From Arundinibacter roseus (GTDB lineage Bacteria; Bacteroidota; Bacteroidia; Cytophagales; Spirosomataceae): a DNA stretch of 64,000 nt. Shown here one piece after another: positions 9,200-17,940 of the stretch. The notes beneath the pieces are model-generated. The model was not told the DNA's origin. It saw only the letters and a program-made list of their open reading frames with translations, and did not search any database. Numbering within the stretch: the stretch's first letter is position 1; every line of letters starts with the position of its first letter. A program made the translations under genes and the position numbers. The DNA lies in contig NZ_SMJU01000002.1 of assembly GCF_004348825.1 (NCBI RefSeq), positions 248,001 to 312,000 on the forward strand, given 5' to 3'.

Positions 9200-10546
9200 C
9201 TACAACCACCGTTTCAACACCCAATACAGCGGCGCACCTCCCAAAAACAAAAGCCAGCCAATGAGCGCGGCTTCGGGATCAGTAAGAACGACATTTACGG
9301 CGATTCCAAGCAAAAACAGCACAAAAAATGCCGGGAGCCAGGGATAGCCCCAAATCTTAAATCCGGTATGCGCATCGGTAGTATTTTTTTTAGGACGAAA
9401 AACAAAAAGCGTAGCAGCCGCACTTGCCAGCGCCAGGCTGTCGATCGACATCACGTAATTTACAATTTTTTCAAAGGTATCGAGCCACCACAGCGAACCT
9501 ATCGCCGTTACGATCAGGAAAGTCAGGGCGTATTCCTGCGTTTGCGTTTTTTCATTTATTTTTTTGAAAAACGCTGGAAGAATTTTGTCATCGGCCATGG
9601 CAAAATACACGCGGGGTACCGACAGCATCGTAGCATTGATAAAACCGAGCACGGACATAAAAATGGCAAGTGAAAAAAATACTTCTCCCCACGGCCCAAA
9701 CAGTGACCGGGCAAGGTCTGCGGCAATGAGACTGGAATTTTGCAACCCCTCAAAACCCAGGGTTCGGTAGTAGGCCAGATTGATGGTCAGGTACAGGCCA
9801 AGCACAAGACCCATGCCGATAAATATTCCTTTGGGGGTATTCTGAACCGGATTTTTGATGTCCGCACCGAAGTTAAGTGTTTGCTGATAACCTCCGTAGG
9901 TATAAAAAACGGCAATCAAGCTAGCGCCAAATGCTGTAAACCAGGAGGTTGCCGGTAAGATGGGGATGAGCGGTGCCAACGGATCTTCGGCAATAGGGCC
10001 TGTATGAAAAACCCCGAAACAAAGCACGAGCATCATCACAATTTTGGAGCCGCTCAGCAGGTTTTGGGTGCGCGAACCCGCCCGAATTCCCAACAGATTG
10101 ATGCAATAAAAAAACAACAGCGTAATAACTGCCGTGCTCTGAATACCGCGACGATTGTGGAGTACGTCCGGAAGTAACGGGTTGATGTATTCGGAACCCA
10201 AAAGGGCCACGCCTGCCATGCCTGCACCATAGGTCAGGACGAGCACCCAGTTAATCATGAAGGCATACAGCGGGTGAAAGGCCGTCGAAATAAGTTTATA
10301 GAATCCGCCGGGAAAGTGATGCCGGGAGCCGATTTCTGCAAAAACCAGCGCCCCAATAATACTCACAATACCACCCGCTATCCAGGCAGAGAAAAAGATT
10401 TCGGGTGAGCCCGCCGCTCGGGCCACAATGCTTGGGGTTCGGAAAATTCCTACGCCAATAACGAGGCTGATGACGATCATGCCCACGTCGAAGGCGTTGA
10501 TTTGCGGACGGATTTCGTTGGAAGGTTCAGGCTTTTTTTCTAACAT
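9200..10546 (-). CDS. APC-family amino acid permease
   Basis: This 448-residue integral membrane protein has about 12 hydrophobic segments. It carries the first-helix signature of APC transporters, VISLVIGVGIFRTPSIVAR, with the unwound G-x-G-I-F substrate-binding region. The frame continues upstream to 10765 but that part overlaps the SpmA/B gene and is not hydrophobic in the right way, so I chose the ATG at 10544-10546 (MLEKKPEPSNE). It should import or exchange amino acids by secondary transport; the substrate is unknown. It follows the SpmA-SpmB gene by 56 bp on the same strand, and a second APC permease lies just upstream of that. Confidence 0.9.
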   Translation of the reverse strand: MLEKKPEPSNEIRPQINAFDVGMIVISLVIGVGIFRTPSIVARAAGSPEIFFSAWIAGGIVSIIGALVFAEIGSRHHFPGGFYKLISTAFHPLYAFMINWVLVLTYGAGMAGVALLGSEYINPLLPDVLHNRRGIQSTAVITLLFFYCINLLGIRAGSRTQNLLSGSKIVMMLVLCFGVFHTGPIAEDPLAPLIPILPATSWFTAFGASLIAVFYTYGGYQQTLNFGADIKNPVQNTPKGIFIGMGLVLGLYLTINLAYYRTLGFEGLQNSSLIAADLARSLFGPWGEVFFSLAIFMSVLGFINATMLSVPRVYFAMADDKILPAFFKKINEKTQTQEYALTFLIVTAIGSLWWLDTFEKIVNYVMSIDSLALASAAATLFVFRPKKNTTDAHTGFKIWGYPWLPAFFVLFLLGIAVNVVLTDPEAALIGWLLFLGGAPLYWVLKRWL

Positions 10547-10602
10547 AAAAATGAATGCAGCAGGACGTATCCTGCAATTGATTGGATGAGGCTGAAAATG
10601 AA

Positions 10603-11838
10603 TTAATGAAAGAATAAATACCCAAGCCAAATGCCTGCTAAAACTCCGACAAAATCGGCAATGAGCCCGGCTACGATGGCGTACCGAGTGTTTTTGATGC
10701 CTACCGAACCAAAATACAAGGCCACGATGTACAGGGTTGTGTCGGCTGACCCCTGAAAAATACACACCAAACGGCCAATGAATGAATCGGGGCCAAACTC
10801 CTTCATGGCGTCAATCATGAGCGCCCGGGCACCGCTTCCGCTGAGGGGTTTCATGAGGGCAACGGGCAAAGCGTCGGTGAATTCGGTGTTGAAACTGGCG
10901 AACGAAAACAGGTATTTTAATCCATCTACAAGATATGTCATGGCCCCGCAGCTTCGAAAAGCGCTAATGGCTACGAGCATCCCTACGAGGTACGGAATGA
11001 TTGTCACGGAGGTACTGAAACCGCCTTTGGCTCCTTCAATGAAGGAGTCGAAAACATTGATTTTTTTATACAATCCGCCCAACAAAAATCCTGCGACAAT
11101 TAATAGTAGAACGGAATTTCCAAAAACAACGGAGACCGTTTCAATCTGTTCTTTGGGAAGTTGGGCAAGATAAAAAAGCATGAGGGAAATGAAAGCCGTG
11201 AGTCCACCCAAACCCAGCATGACCGTCCGGTTGAAGAGGTTGATGCGCTGCCAGGTAGCCGTTATGAGCATGCTGACCACGGTTGTGACGTAGGTGCCTA
11301 CAACGCAGGGAATAAAAATGTCAGACGGACTTTCGGCGCCCAAAATGGCACGTTGCGCAATGATGCTGAGTGGAATGATCTGCAAACCGGACGTATGCAG
11401 TACCAGAAACATAATCTGAGCGTTGGAAGCCGTATCGGGTTTTGGGTTGAGTTCCTGCAAACTTTGCATGGCTTTCAGGCCAAAGGGCGTAGCGGCGTTG
11501 TCGAGGCCGATCATGTTGGCCGCAAAGTTCATAATCATCTGCCCATTGGCCGGGTGATTTTTCGGAACTTCGGGAAACAGCTTATTGAAAAAAGGCCCAA
11601 TGACGCGCGCCAGTACGTTAATGGCTCCGGCTTTTTCGCCTACATTCAGAATTCCCAGAAAGAAAGTCATGACGCCCGCAAGCGGCAGGGCAATATCCAT
11701 GACGGCGACTTCTGCCATGTCGAGCATCCCTTCTACGACGAGTTTGAAGGTGAGGGTATCGCCCAGAAAAATAAATTTGATCAGCGCAATGACAAACGCA
11801 ATGACAAAGAAGAAGACAAAAATGTAGTTTAGCGCCAT
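10603..11838 (-). CDS. SpmA-SpmB fusion, nucleoside-recognition (Gate) domain membrane protein
   Basis: This 411-residue membrane protein joins two Gate/nucleoside-recognition domains. The N-terminal half resembles SpmA (MIGLDNAATPFGLKAMQSLQ) and the C-terminal half resembles SpmB (MKPLSGSGARALMIDAMKEFG, GSADTTLYIVALYFGSVG). In Bacillus the two are separate proteins needed for spore core dehydration. In non-sporing Bacteroidota the fused form is common and its role is not known; some kind of transport is plausible. It is located between two APC permease genes, all on the minus strand, which suggests but does not prove a transport-related operon. Confidence 0.88.
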   Translation of the reverse strand: MALNYIFVFFFVIAFVIALIKFIFLGDTLTFKLVVEGMLDMAEVAVMDIALPLAGVMTFFLGILNVGEKAGAINVLARVIGPFFNKLFPEVPKNHPANGQMIMNFAANMIGLDNAATPFGLKAMQSLQELNPKPDTASNAQIMFLVLHTSGLQIIPLSIIAQRAILGAESPSDIFIPCVVGTYVTTVVSMLITATWQRINLFNRTVMLGLGGLTAFISLMLFYLAQLPKEQIETVSVVFGNSVLLLIVAGFLLGGLYKKINVFDSFIEGAKGGFSTSVTIIPYLVGMLVAISAFRSCGAMTYLVDGLKYLFSFASFNTEFTDALPVALMKPLSGSGARALMIDAMKEFGPDSFIGRLVCIFQGSADTTLYIVALYFGSVGIKNTRYAIVAGLIADFVGVLAGIWLGYLFFH

Positions 11839-11918
11839 ATGGGGTAGGTTTGAATAACAATGCTAAGCAAAACCAGCCTATTTATCAACGATACCGGCCA
11901 TAAAGCTTTTATTTATCC

Positions 11919-13220
11919 TTACCCGACTATTTTTTTTAATCCAAAACTTCCCCCCAAAATTCCTGCAAACCAAAGCGCCGACATCGGGTTGTAGACCGTA
12001 AGCGCCACCAGCGAAATCAGGGCGATTGTGAGCGTCAGCCACGGCACTAACGGATAAGCCGGCGTGCGGAACGGACGGGGCAGATTTGGCTCTTTTTTTC
12101 TTAAAATAATAAAAGAAACCAGCGAATATGAATACATGGTTAGCGCCCCAAAGGCTGATAGAATTATAATTTCCGCCGTGGACTGAGTCATCAGTGCGGC
12201 TAGCCCGATCAACATATTGATCAGAAGGGCGTTGGACGGTGTTCTGAACTTGTCATGAACTTTTCCCAAAAAGGCCGGGCCGTTGCCCATTCGGCAAAAC
12301 TCGTAGGTAGCGCGCCCGGCGGCGAGCAACAATCCATGAAAAGAAGCGACAAGCCCAAAAAGTCCGAAGATGATTAGTAACGTATATAGCGGGTGTTTGG
12401 CTGTGCCAATCCTCTGCAAAGCCAATGGCAGAGGAGAATCGGAAGCAGCCCCGTTTTGGTCGAAAACGACTCCTTCCCAGCCCGAAACTCCGACCGCAGA
12501 AACGAACGTCAGTCCACAAAGCAGGACGAGGGTGGTCATGGCAAAAAGAAATCCGCGGGTTAAGTCGCGCTGCGGATTCAGGCTTTCTTCGGCTACGTTG
12601 GCAAGTCCTTCAATGCCCAGAAAAAACCAGATTGCAAACGGAATAGCTGCAAAAACTCCGCCCCATCCGTTGGGTAATGCATTGGCTGTGAACGACTCTG
12701 CTGAAAAATCAGGCAGGGTAATTCCAGCAAAAAGGATCAGGCCGAGCACGGCTACAACCGTTACAAAAAGTTCAAAACGAGCCGCCAGGTGCGTGCCCAG
12801 GATATTCAATAGCGTAAAAAGGATGTAGACCGAAAAGGCAAAAACCGCCGGAGGAATGTTCGGAAAAAACAGCGAGAGATACGCGCCGATACCTGCGGCA
12901 ATAGCAGGAGGCGCAAAAAGAAATTCTATGTTTTGGGCCATTCCGGCCAGAAAACCACCCGTGCTGCCCATTGCCCGGCTTGCATAGTCGAATGCGCCGC
13001 CAGCTTTGGGAATGGCGCAGGCCAGTTCAGCATAGCTTAGTGTAAAACCAACGTACATCAGAATGGCCAATGCAGTAGCGAGAGCCATGCCAAGCGTGCC
13101 GCCTTGTTGCAAACCTAGGTTCCACCCAAAGTACATGCCGGAAATGACGTAGCCAACGCCAAGCCCCCAAAGCAGCGTAGGGGTCAGGGTTTTTTGGAGA
13201 TTTGGGTTTTCGGTGGCCAC
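11919..13220 (-). CDS. APC-family amino acid permease (ethanolamine/EutP-like subgroup)
   Basis: This 433-residue protein has about 12 membrane helices and an APC signature near the N-terminus (LLWGLGVGYVISGMYFGWN), with the glycine-rich unwound helix. The combination of GWNLGLQQGGTLG and AELACAIPKAGGAFDYASRAMG resembles the ethanolamine permease subgroup of the APC superfamily, but substrate assignment from sequence alone is weak. It lies 80 bp upstream of the SpmA/B gene on the same strand. Confidence 0.88.
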   Translation of the reverse strand: MATENPNLQKTLTPTLLWGLGVGYVISGMYFGWNLGLQQGGTLGMALATALAILMYVGFTLSYAELACAIPKAGGAFDYASRAMGSTGGFLAGMAQNIEFLFAPPAIAAGIGAYLSLFFPNIPPAVFAFSVYILFTLLNILGTHLAARFELFVTVVAVLGLILFAGITLPDFSAESFTANALPNGWGGVFAAIPFAIWFFLGIEGLANVAEESLNPQRDLTRGFLFAMTTLVLLCGLTFVSAVGVSGWEGVVFDQNGAASDSPLPLALQRIGTAKHPLYTLLIIFGLFGLVASFHGLLLAAGRATYEFCRMGNGPAFLGKVHDKFRTPSNALLINMLIGLAALMTQSTAEIIILSAFGALTMYSYSLVSFIILRKKEPNLPRPFRTPAYPLVPWLTLTIALISLVALTVYNPMSALWFAGILGGSFGLKKIVG

Positions 13221-13287
13221 AGGAAGTCTCGGGGTTTAGGTTATTTAATAGATTCGGCTATTTCTACCGCTATTCATTTAGGTTTTA

Positions 13288-14508
13288 TTACTTCTTAAAC
13301 AGCAGCGCCTTAATTGGCTGAATGCGTGTGATAACCCAGGTCGGGATAATTAACACCAAACTCACGACGAGCAAAGTCAGCAGGTTGACGAGCAACACTG
13401 TGCCCCAGTCAAACACAATCGGCACCTGAGCCATGTAGTAATTGATGGGGTCGAGCGGCACGAGTCCAAACTCGTATTGGAGCCAGCAAAGCAGTAGTCC
13501 AATTGCATTGCCAAAGAGCATTCCCCGCGTAATCATATACACGCCAATCCGCATAAAAATGGCCCGAATCTGCCGGTTGGGACTTCCGAGGGTTTTGAGC
13601 AAACCCACCAACGGCGTGCGTTCCATAATCATGACCAGCAAAATCGAAATCATATTGAAAGAAGCAACGAAGAGTATCAGCACCAGAAAAACAACCGTGT
13701 TGCGATCCAGCAGTAGCAGCCAGTCAAAAATTTGGCGGAAGCTTTCGGTAACTTTTTGCAGGTACATATCCGGTGACATCCGATTGAAAATATCAGCAGC
13801 TGCAACTTCGAGCTGTTCAAAATCGTGGAGGTAAATTTCGTAGGCCCCCACGCTGTCTGTGCCCCAGTTGTTCAGGCGCTGAATCAATGCCAAATCGCCC
13901 ACAATGAGCGAGTTGTCAAACTCTTCCATGTCGGTTTTGTAAATACCCGCTACGGTCAGCTTGCGTGCTCGTGGAGGATTTTGAACAAAATACATCAGCA
14001 CTTCGTCACCCGATTTGAGTCGTAGCTGCGAGGCGATTTTATAACTCAAAATAATTTCATTGGAATAGCCGCTGTCCGGAAACTGAATCAGACGACCTTC
14101 AATAAGACTTTCTTCAAAAAGTGACCAGTCAAAACGAGCGTCAACGCCTTTCAGCACCACGCCTTTGAGCTCATCGGGAGTTTTCAGAATACCGGATTTG
14201 TGTGCCACCGGCTGCCAATGCCGGATGTAGGGCAAGAGCGAAAGGTCGTCTGAAAGCGGCGTGTGAAGCGGCAACGGGCCTTCTTCGTAGCTGTTGTTGA
14301 GCGTGAGTGAACTGACCCGCAGGTGCGCACCAAACAAAAATACTTTATCCTGAATGACGTTTTTAAACCCAAAAAGAACCGCAAACGCCACAATCCCGAC
14401 GGCCGTGCTGATGGCAATGCTCGCCACACCGATGCGGGAAACGGTTGCCGAAAAAGAACCTACGGCGTTGTGTCGAATACGATTGGCAATGAAGGCTGGA
14501 AATTGCAA
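13288..14508 (-). CDS. LolC/LolE-like ABC transporter permease (FtsX domain)
   Basis: This 406-residue protein has the LolC/E/MacB topology. It has an N-terminal membrane helix (residues about 25-50, VASIAISTAVGIVAFAVLFG), a large periplasmic MacB_PCD-like domain, and three C-terminal helices with the FtsX signature (FNMISILLVMIMERTPLVG, then LLKTLGSPNRQIRAIF). Such permeases help release lipoproteins from the inner membrane. No ATPase gene is adjacent, which is common in Bacteroidota where LolD is encoded elsewhere. It is divergent from namZ with a 60-bp shared promoter gap. Confidence 0.92.
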   Translation of the reverse strand: MQFPAFIANRIRHNAVGSFSATVSRIGVASIAISTAVGIVAFAVLFGFKNVIQDKVFLFGAHLRVSSLTLNNSYEEGPLPLHTPLSDDLSLLPYIRHWQPVAHKSGILKTPDELKGVVLKGVDARFDWSLFEESLIEGRLIQFPDSGYSNEIILSYKIASQLRLKSGDEVLMYFVQNPPRARKLTVAGIYKTDMEEFDNSLIVGDLALIQRLNNWGTDSVGAYEIYLHDFEQLEVAAADIFNRMSPDMYLQKVTESFRQIFDWLLLLDRNTVVFLVLILFVASFNMISILLVMIMERTPLVGLLKTLGSPNRQIRAIFMRIGVYMITRGMLFGNAIGLLLCWLQYEFGLVPLDPINYYMAQVPIVFDWGTVLLVNLLTLLVVSLVLIIPTWVITRIQPIKALLFKK

Positions 14509-14568
14509 GGCAGGCGGGGATTTTAAGTTTTAGTAGTAATTTGGCAAAAATAACGAAAAACCTTTCCC

Positions 14569-15777
14569 ATGACATATCTTCTTTCTTTTCTGCTGATTTG
14601 GAGCACCACCGCCTGCGCATTTTCCAAACCTGAGCAAACCAAAAATGCGGCTATACAAACCGACAAAAATTCCTCCGCCAACCTGCAACTGGGACTGGAA
14701 CGAATCGGCGAGTATCTGCCGCTGCTGAAAGGAAAGCAGGTGGGGCTGGTTGTCAATCACACCACAATTTTCTCAAACGGCACGCATTTGGCCGATTCGC
14801 TGCTGGCGCTGGGCGTGCAGGTAAAAACCATTTTTGCGCCCGAACACGGGTTTCGCGGGGAGGCAAGCGCCGGTGATATAATCAAAAATGGACGCGACAC
14901 CAAAACCGGGCTGCCGATTGTGTCGCTGTATGGCAAAAACAAAAAACCTACACCCGAACAACTCAAAGAACTTGACGTGGTGATTTTTGATATTCAGGAT
15001 GTTGGCGTGCGCTATTATACCTACCCGAGCACGATGCACTACGTGATGGAGGCCTGTGCCGAAAACAATAAACTTTGCCTCGTGCTGGACCGCCCAAATC
15101 CGAACGGTGACTACATCGACGGCCCTGTACTGAATCCGGCCTATGCCTCTTTTGTGGGGCTAAACCCGGTGCCGATTGTGCACGGACTTACCTCCGGCGA
15201 GCTGGCGCTGATGATCAATGGGGAAGGTTGGCTGGCAGGCCGCAAGACCTGCAATTTGTCCGTGATTCCGTGCCTTGGCTATACGCATCAAACGCCCTAC
15301 GTGCTGCCCGTGAAGCCTTCGCCCAATTTGCCAAATCAACAGTCGGTGCGGCTGTATGCGTCTATTTGCCTGTTTGAACCTACAATCGTGAGCGTTGGCC
15401 GGGGAACTGATACGCAGTTTCAGGTGATTGGCGGGCCCGTCAAAGCGTTTGGCGATTATCAGTTTACGCCCGTTGACAAGCCCGGAGCGCAGAATCCACC
15501 GAACGAAGGGGTGCTGTGCTATGGACTGGATCTCCGTTCGGTAGACACCCAAATCGAGAAGTTTACGCTGAAATACCTGATTGATTTTTATAACAAAACA
15601 CCTGACAAGACGAAGTTCTTTACCAGCGAAAAATTCTTTGATAACCTCGCCGGTTCAGATTTGATTCGGACGATGCTGAAAGCCGGAAAGTCAGAAGCTG
15701 AGATAAAAGCTGCCTATGCGCCCGACCTGGAAAAGTATAAGGAAATGCGGAAGAAATATGTGTTGTATGCGGATTAG
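14569..15777 (+). CDS. namZ: Exo-beta-N-acetylmuramidase NamZ (DUF1343)
   Basis: This 402-residue protein is full length for the DUF1343/NamZ family, which removes N-acetylmuramic acid from the non-reducing end of peptidoglycan fragments. Family landmarks are GLERIGEYLPLLKGKQVGLV, VNHTTIF, FAPEHGFRGEASAGD, DVVIFDIQDVGVRYYTY, DRPNPNGDYIDGP, and VGRGTDTQFQVIGGP. The N-terminus (residues 1-17) is a signal sequence, with a Cys at residue 16 that could be a relaxed lipobox. The next intact metabolic gene downstream is a NagB/AgaI-like isomerase, which suggests amino-sugar recycling. A toxin-antitoxin pair has been inserted between them. The last codons of namZ reappear, degraded, at 16835. Confidence 0.93.
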   Translation: MTYLLSFLLIWSTTACAFSKPEQTKNAAIQTDKNSSANLQLGLERIGEYLPLLKGKQVGLVVNHTTIFSNGTHLADSLLALGVQVKTIFAPEHGFRGEASAGDIIKNGRDTKTGLPIVSLYGKNKKPTPEQLKELDVVIFDIQDVGVRYYTYPSTMHYVMEACAENNKLCLVLDRPNPNGDYIDGPVLNPAYASFVGLNPVPIVHGLTSGELALMINGEGWLAGRKTCNLSVIPCLGYTHQTPYVLPVKPSPNLPNQQSVRLYASICLFEPTIVSVGRGTDTQFQVIGGPVKAFGDYQFTPVDKPGAQNPPNEGVLCYGLDLRSVDTQIEKFTLKYLIDFYNKTPDKTKFFTSEKFFDNLAGSDLIRTMLKAGKSEAEIKAAYAPDLEKYKEMRKKYVLYAD

Positions 15778-16037
15778 TTTAGATAGATTGATTGTTTGCG
15801 AAAGTTTCGGAAATGTAAGTAGATAGGGGCGGAATAAGGCATGGACCTACGGGCCGCTCCTACGGAGCTAGTCAATTTATGGGAGATTCAGCATCTACAA
15901 ACGGTTAGCTCCTACGGAGCGATAAGAAGTGAATTGTAAGTATATGTAGTTGATAAATAATTACTTATAAAATAGAATTCACTAATTTACAAAATATAAA
16001 TGGTCCAGATTTACCCAGCGTACGACGAACTTTCGCT
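15751..16037 (+). repeat. Direct repeat copy 1 (namZ tail, intergenic region, isomerase head)
   Basis: These 287 bp are similar along the whole length to 16835-17122; I judge roughly four of five bases identical by eye. The copy begins in the last codons of namZ, covers the intergenic region with two GCTCCTACGGAGC palindromes (near 15866 and 15908), and ends after the first 13 codons of an isomerase-like frame. The TA module lies between the two copies. This copy has the intact namZ end and a broken isomerase start. Confidence 0.85.
16000..16037 (+). pseudogene. Truncated 5' fragment of the NagB/AgaI-like isomerase gene
   Basis: ATG at 16000 opens MVQIYPAYDELSL, nearly the same as MVQIYPTYDELSL at 17085. 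After 13 codons the similarity stops, and the frame runs into TAG at 16057-16059. It is the isomerase head left at the end of repeat copy 1. Confidence 0.8.
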
Positions 16038-16135
16038 AAGCTGCAAATTAAGTCCCTAGGAAGCCCGCGCCCAGGTGAAAGGAATACTTATGGCATATGT
16101 TCGTAAATTTATGTAAACTTTAAATTCAGAATAAA

Positions 16136-16357
16136 ATGGTAGAGTTCAAAATTCAATTGGAAGAAAGCTTTGTGCAAACAATGGGTTACAAGCAGATAGA
16201 AACTTACTTGCAGGAATTTATGCAGAAAGTTGTTCTCAAACTTGCTGCACAGGATATTTTGAAAGACCTGGAAAGCATTGACCTTGAAAATGATAAAGAA
16301 TGGCAAGTGTCAAGGAATTTGGCCTGGCAACAAGAGAAACATAAATATTTTGCGTAA
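16136..16357 (+). CDS. Putative antitoxin of a PIN-domain TA pair
   Basis: This is a 73-residue acidic, mostly helical protein (EESFVQTMGYKQIETYLQEF, then QKVVLKLAAQDILKDLESID). It is placed exactly as an antitoxin: its stop is 2 nt before the start of the PIN toxin gene on the same strand. I do not recognise a named DNA-binding fold in it, so the call rests on size and linkage. The module is AT-rich compared with the flanking namZ and isomerase genes, a sign of transfer. Confidence 0.7.
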   Translation: MVEFKIQLEESFVQTMGYKQIETYLQEFMQKVVLKLAAQDILKDLESIDLENDKEWQVSRNLAWQQEKHKYFA

Positions 16358-16359
16358 TA

Positions 16360-16782
16360 ATGACAGATTTCGTAATTGACGCAAATATTTTAATGAGCAT
16401 ATTGATAAGCGGTAAGGCGAGTTACAAACCCTTGTTAACGTACTATAATTTCATTCTTCCCGACTTTGTATTGGTAGAAGTTGAAAAGTATAAGCATATT
16501 TTAAGAACGAAGCATAGAATGCAAGATGATGAGTTTTTGCAATGGACTTATTTTGTGTTTTCGCAAATTACAATTTTACCACAATATGCTTTAAACGAAG
16601 AAAGTCTTAAAAAGTCTAAAAAGTTGCTTGACAAGATAGATTTGAAAGATACGACTTACGTAGCATTAGCAATGCAGTTGGATTTGCCACTTTTGACAAG
16701 GGGCAATCCATTATATGAAGGTTTGAGAAAGCAAGGATTTCGAAAGGTTATGCTTTTTAAAGACTTTTTACAGACATTTTGA
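16360..16782 (+). CDS. PIN-domain putative ribonuclease toxin
   Basis: This 140-residue protein matches the PIN nuclease fold, the toxin of VapBC-like systems. The first acidic residue is in FVIDANILMSIL (Asp7), the second in PDFVLVEVEKYK (Glu), and the third in KIDLKDTTYVALAMQLDLPL (Asp). The usual fourth position, where TGD or TxD is expected, reads LLTRGNPLYEGL, so that Asp seems to be Gly or Asn. Activity might therefore be reduced or use the remaining three carboxylates. The start follows the antitoxin stop by 2 nt. It would cleave RNA when freed from the antitoxin; the target is unknown. Confidence 0.85.
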   Translation: MTDFVIDANILMSILISGKASYKPLLTYYNFILPDFVLVEVEKYKHILRTKHRMQDDEFLQWTYFVFSQITILPQYALNEESLKKSKKLLDKIDLKDTTYVALAMQLDLPLLTRGNPLYEGLRKQGFRKVMLFKDFLQTF

Positions 16783-16834
16783 CGATGTGATTTGAAATCC
16801 TTCCACCCAGACCCATATCTCACGAGCCTAGGTT

Positions 16835-17122
16835 AAGGAATACGTGTTGTATGCAGATTGGTTCAGATAGATTGATAGTTTACGAAAGTTTCGGAAACGT
16901 AGGTAGATAAGAGGCGGAACAAGTGCAAGTCCTACGGGCCGCTCCATACGGAGCTAGACACGTTAAAGGTCGATATAGTATCTATAAACGGTTGGCTCCT
17001 ATGGAGCGATAAGAAGTGGATTGTAAGTGTATGTGGTTGATAAATAAGTGTTTATAAAATAGATTTTACTAAATTCTAAAAGTAATGGTGCAGATTTATC
17101 CAACCTACGACGAACTTTCGCT
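16835..17122 (+). repeat. Direct repeat copy 2 (degraded namZ tail, intergenic region, intact isomerase head)
   Basis: This segment mirrors 15751-16037. Its first bases still encode EYVLYAD, the namZ C-terminus (YVLYAD), but without the stop codon and with no upstream namZ sequence. It then has the same intergenic block with two slightly altered palindromes (near 16955 and 16995) and ends in the intact isomerase gene. No coding sequence other than the isomerase start is present in the 302-bp gap 16783-17084. Confidence 0.85.
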
Positions 17123-17810
17123 GGCCGCTGCCGGGCAGGTAGCGCAGCTTTTACATCAAAAACCCGAGGCCGTGCTGTGTCTGCCTTCGGGAAGTACGCC
17201 GCAGGGTATGTTCAAAATCCTGGCCGATTGGAGCAAAGCCGGAACCGTGGATTTCTCGCGCTGCACCTTTGTCGGCCTGGACGAATGGGTGGGCCTGGGC
17301 CCAGACGACGAGGGCAGTTGCCGCTATTGGCTGGACCGCGATTTCCTGCATCCCGTCGGTTTTCGGGCGGAGCAAATCATATACTTTGATGCCAAAAGCG
17401 CAGATCTTCAAGGGCAGTGCAACTGGGTCAATCAAAAAATTGCGGAGCTGGGTGGACTGGACCTGATGGTGTTGGGCGTTGGAATGAACGGGCATCTGGC
17501 TCTGAATGAGCCGGGTACGTCTTTTGGCTGCTATGCGCACCTGAGCGAGCTGGCGCCGATTACGGTTGAGGTGGGGCAAAAATATTTTGCTAAACAAACT
17601 CCGCTTACCCGCGGTATTACCCTCGGGTTGCGGCATGCACGGGAAGCAAAAAAACTGCTGATTCTGGCAAGTGGTGCAGCAAAGGCGGAGGTTATGCGGC
17701 AGGCACTGACGGGGCCCGTTACCGAAGAATTTCCGGTAAGTTTGGTGCAAACCGATGAGCAAATTTTGGTAATGCTGGACGCCGATGCCGCTTCTGAGCT
17801 GGACAGGTAG
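17085..17810 (+). CDS. NagB/AgaI-like hexosamine-6-phosphate isomerase/deaminase
   Basis: This 241-residue protein belongs to the glucosamine-6-phosphate isomerase/6-phosphogluconolactonase superfamily. The phosphate-binding LPSGSTPQGM, the FVGLDEWVGLGPDDEGSC block (catalytic Asp of NagB) and VLGVGMNGHLALNEPGTSFG (His and Glu of NagB) are seen. The Asp of the NagB NDGH motif is Asn here (MNGH), which is shared with galactosamine-6-phosphate isomerase (AgaI)-like members. A true 6-phosphogluconolactonase is less likely because the motifs fit NagB better. Downstream of NamZ it may process amino sugar phosphates released during wall turnover. The 5' end lies inside direct repeat copy 2. Confidence 0.85.
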   Translation: MVQIYPTYDELSLAAAGQVAQLLHQKPEAVLCLPSGSTPQGMFKILADWSKAGTVDFSRCTFVGLDEWVGLGPDDEGSCRYWLDRDFLHPVGFRAEQIIYFDAKSADLQGQCNWVNQKIAELGGLDLMVLGVGMNGHLALNEPGTSFGCYAHLSELAPITVEVGQKYFAKQTPLTRGITLGLRHAREAKKLLILASGAAKAEVMRQALTGPVTEEFPVSLVQTDEQILVMLDADAASELDR

Positions 17811-17940
17811 TAAGTATAAAAGCCTGAGTATCATTGATTGATTCAGGTCAAAATCGTGTGACAGAAATTTTTCTTTATTGGATAGTAATTTGTTCATTAG
17901 TAAATAGTTAAAAACCATAAACCCCTAAATCTAACTACCT

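Noticed and set aside
11161-11832. 223-residue plus-strand frame in the SpmA/B gene
   Set aside because: Charged low-complexity translation, antisense of a membrane protein gene.
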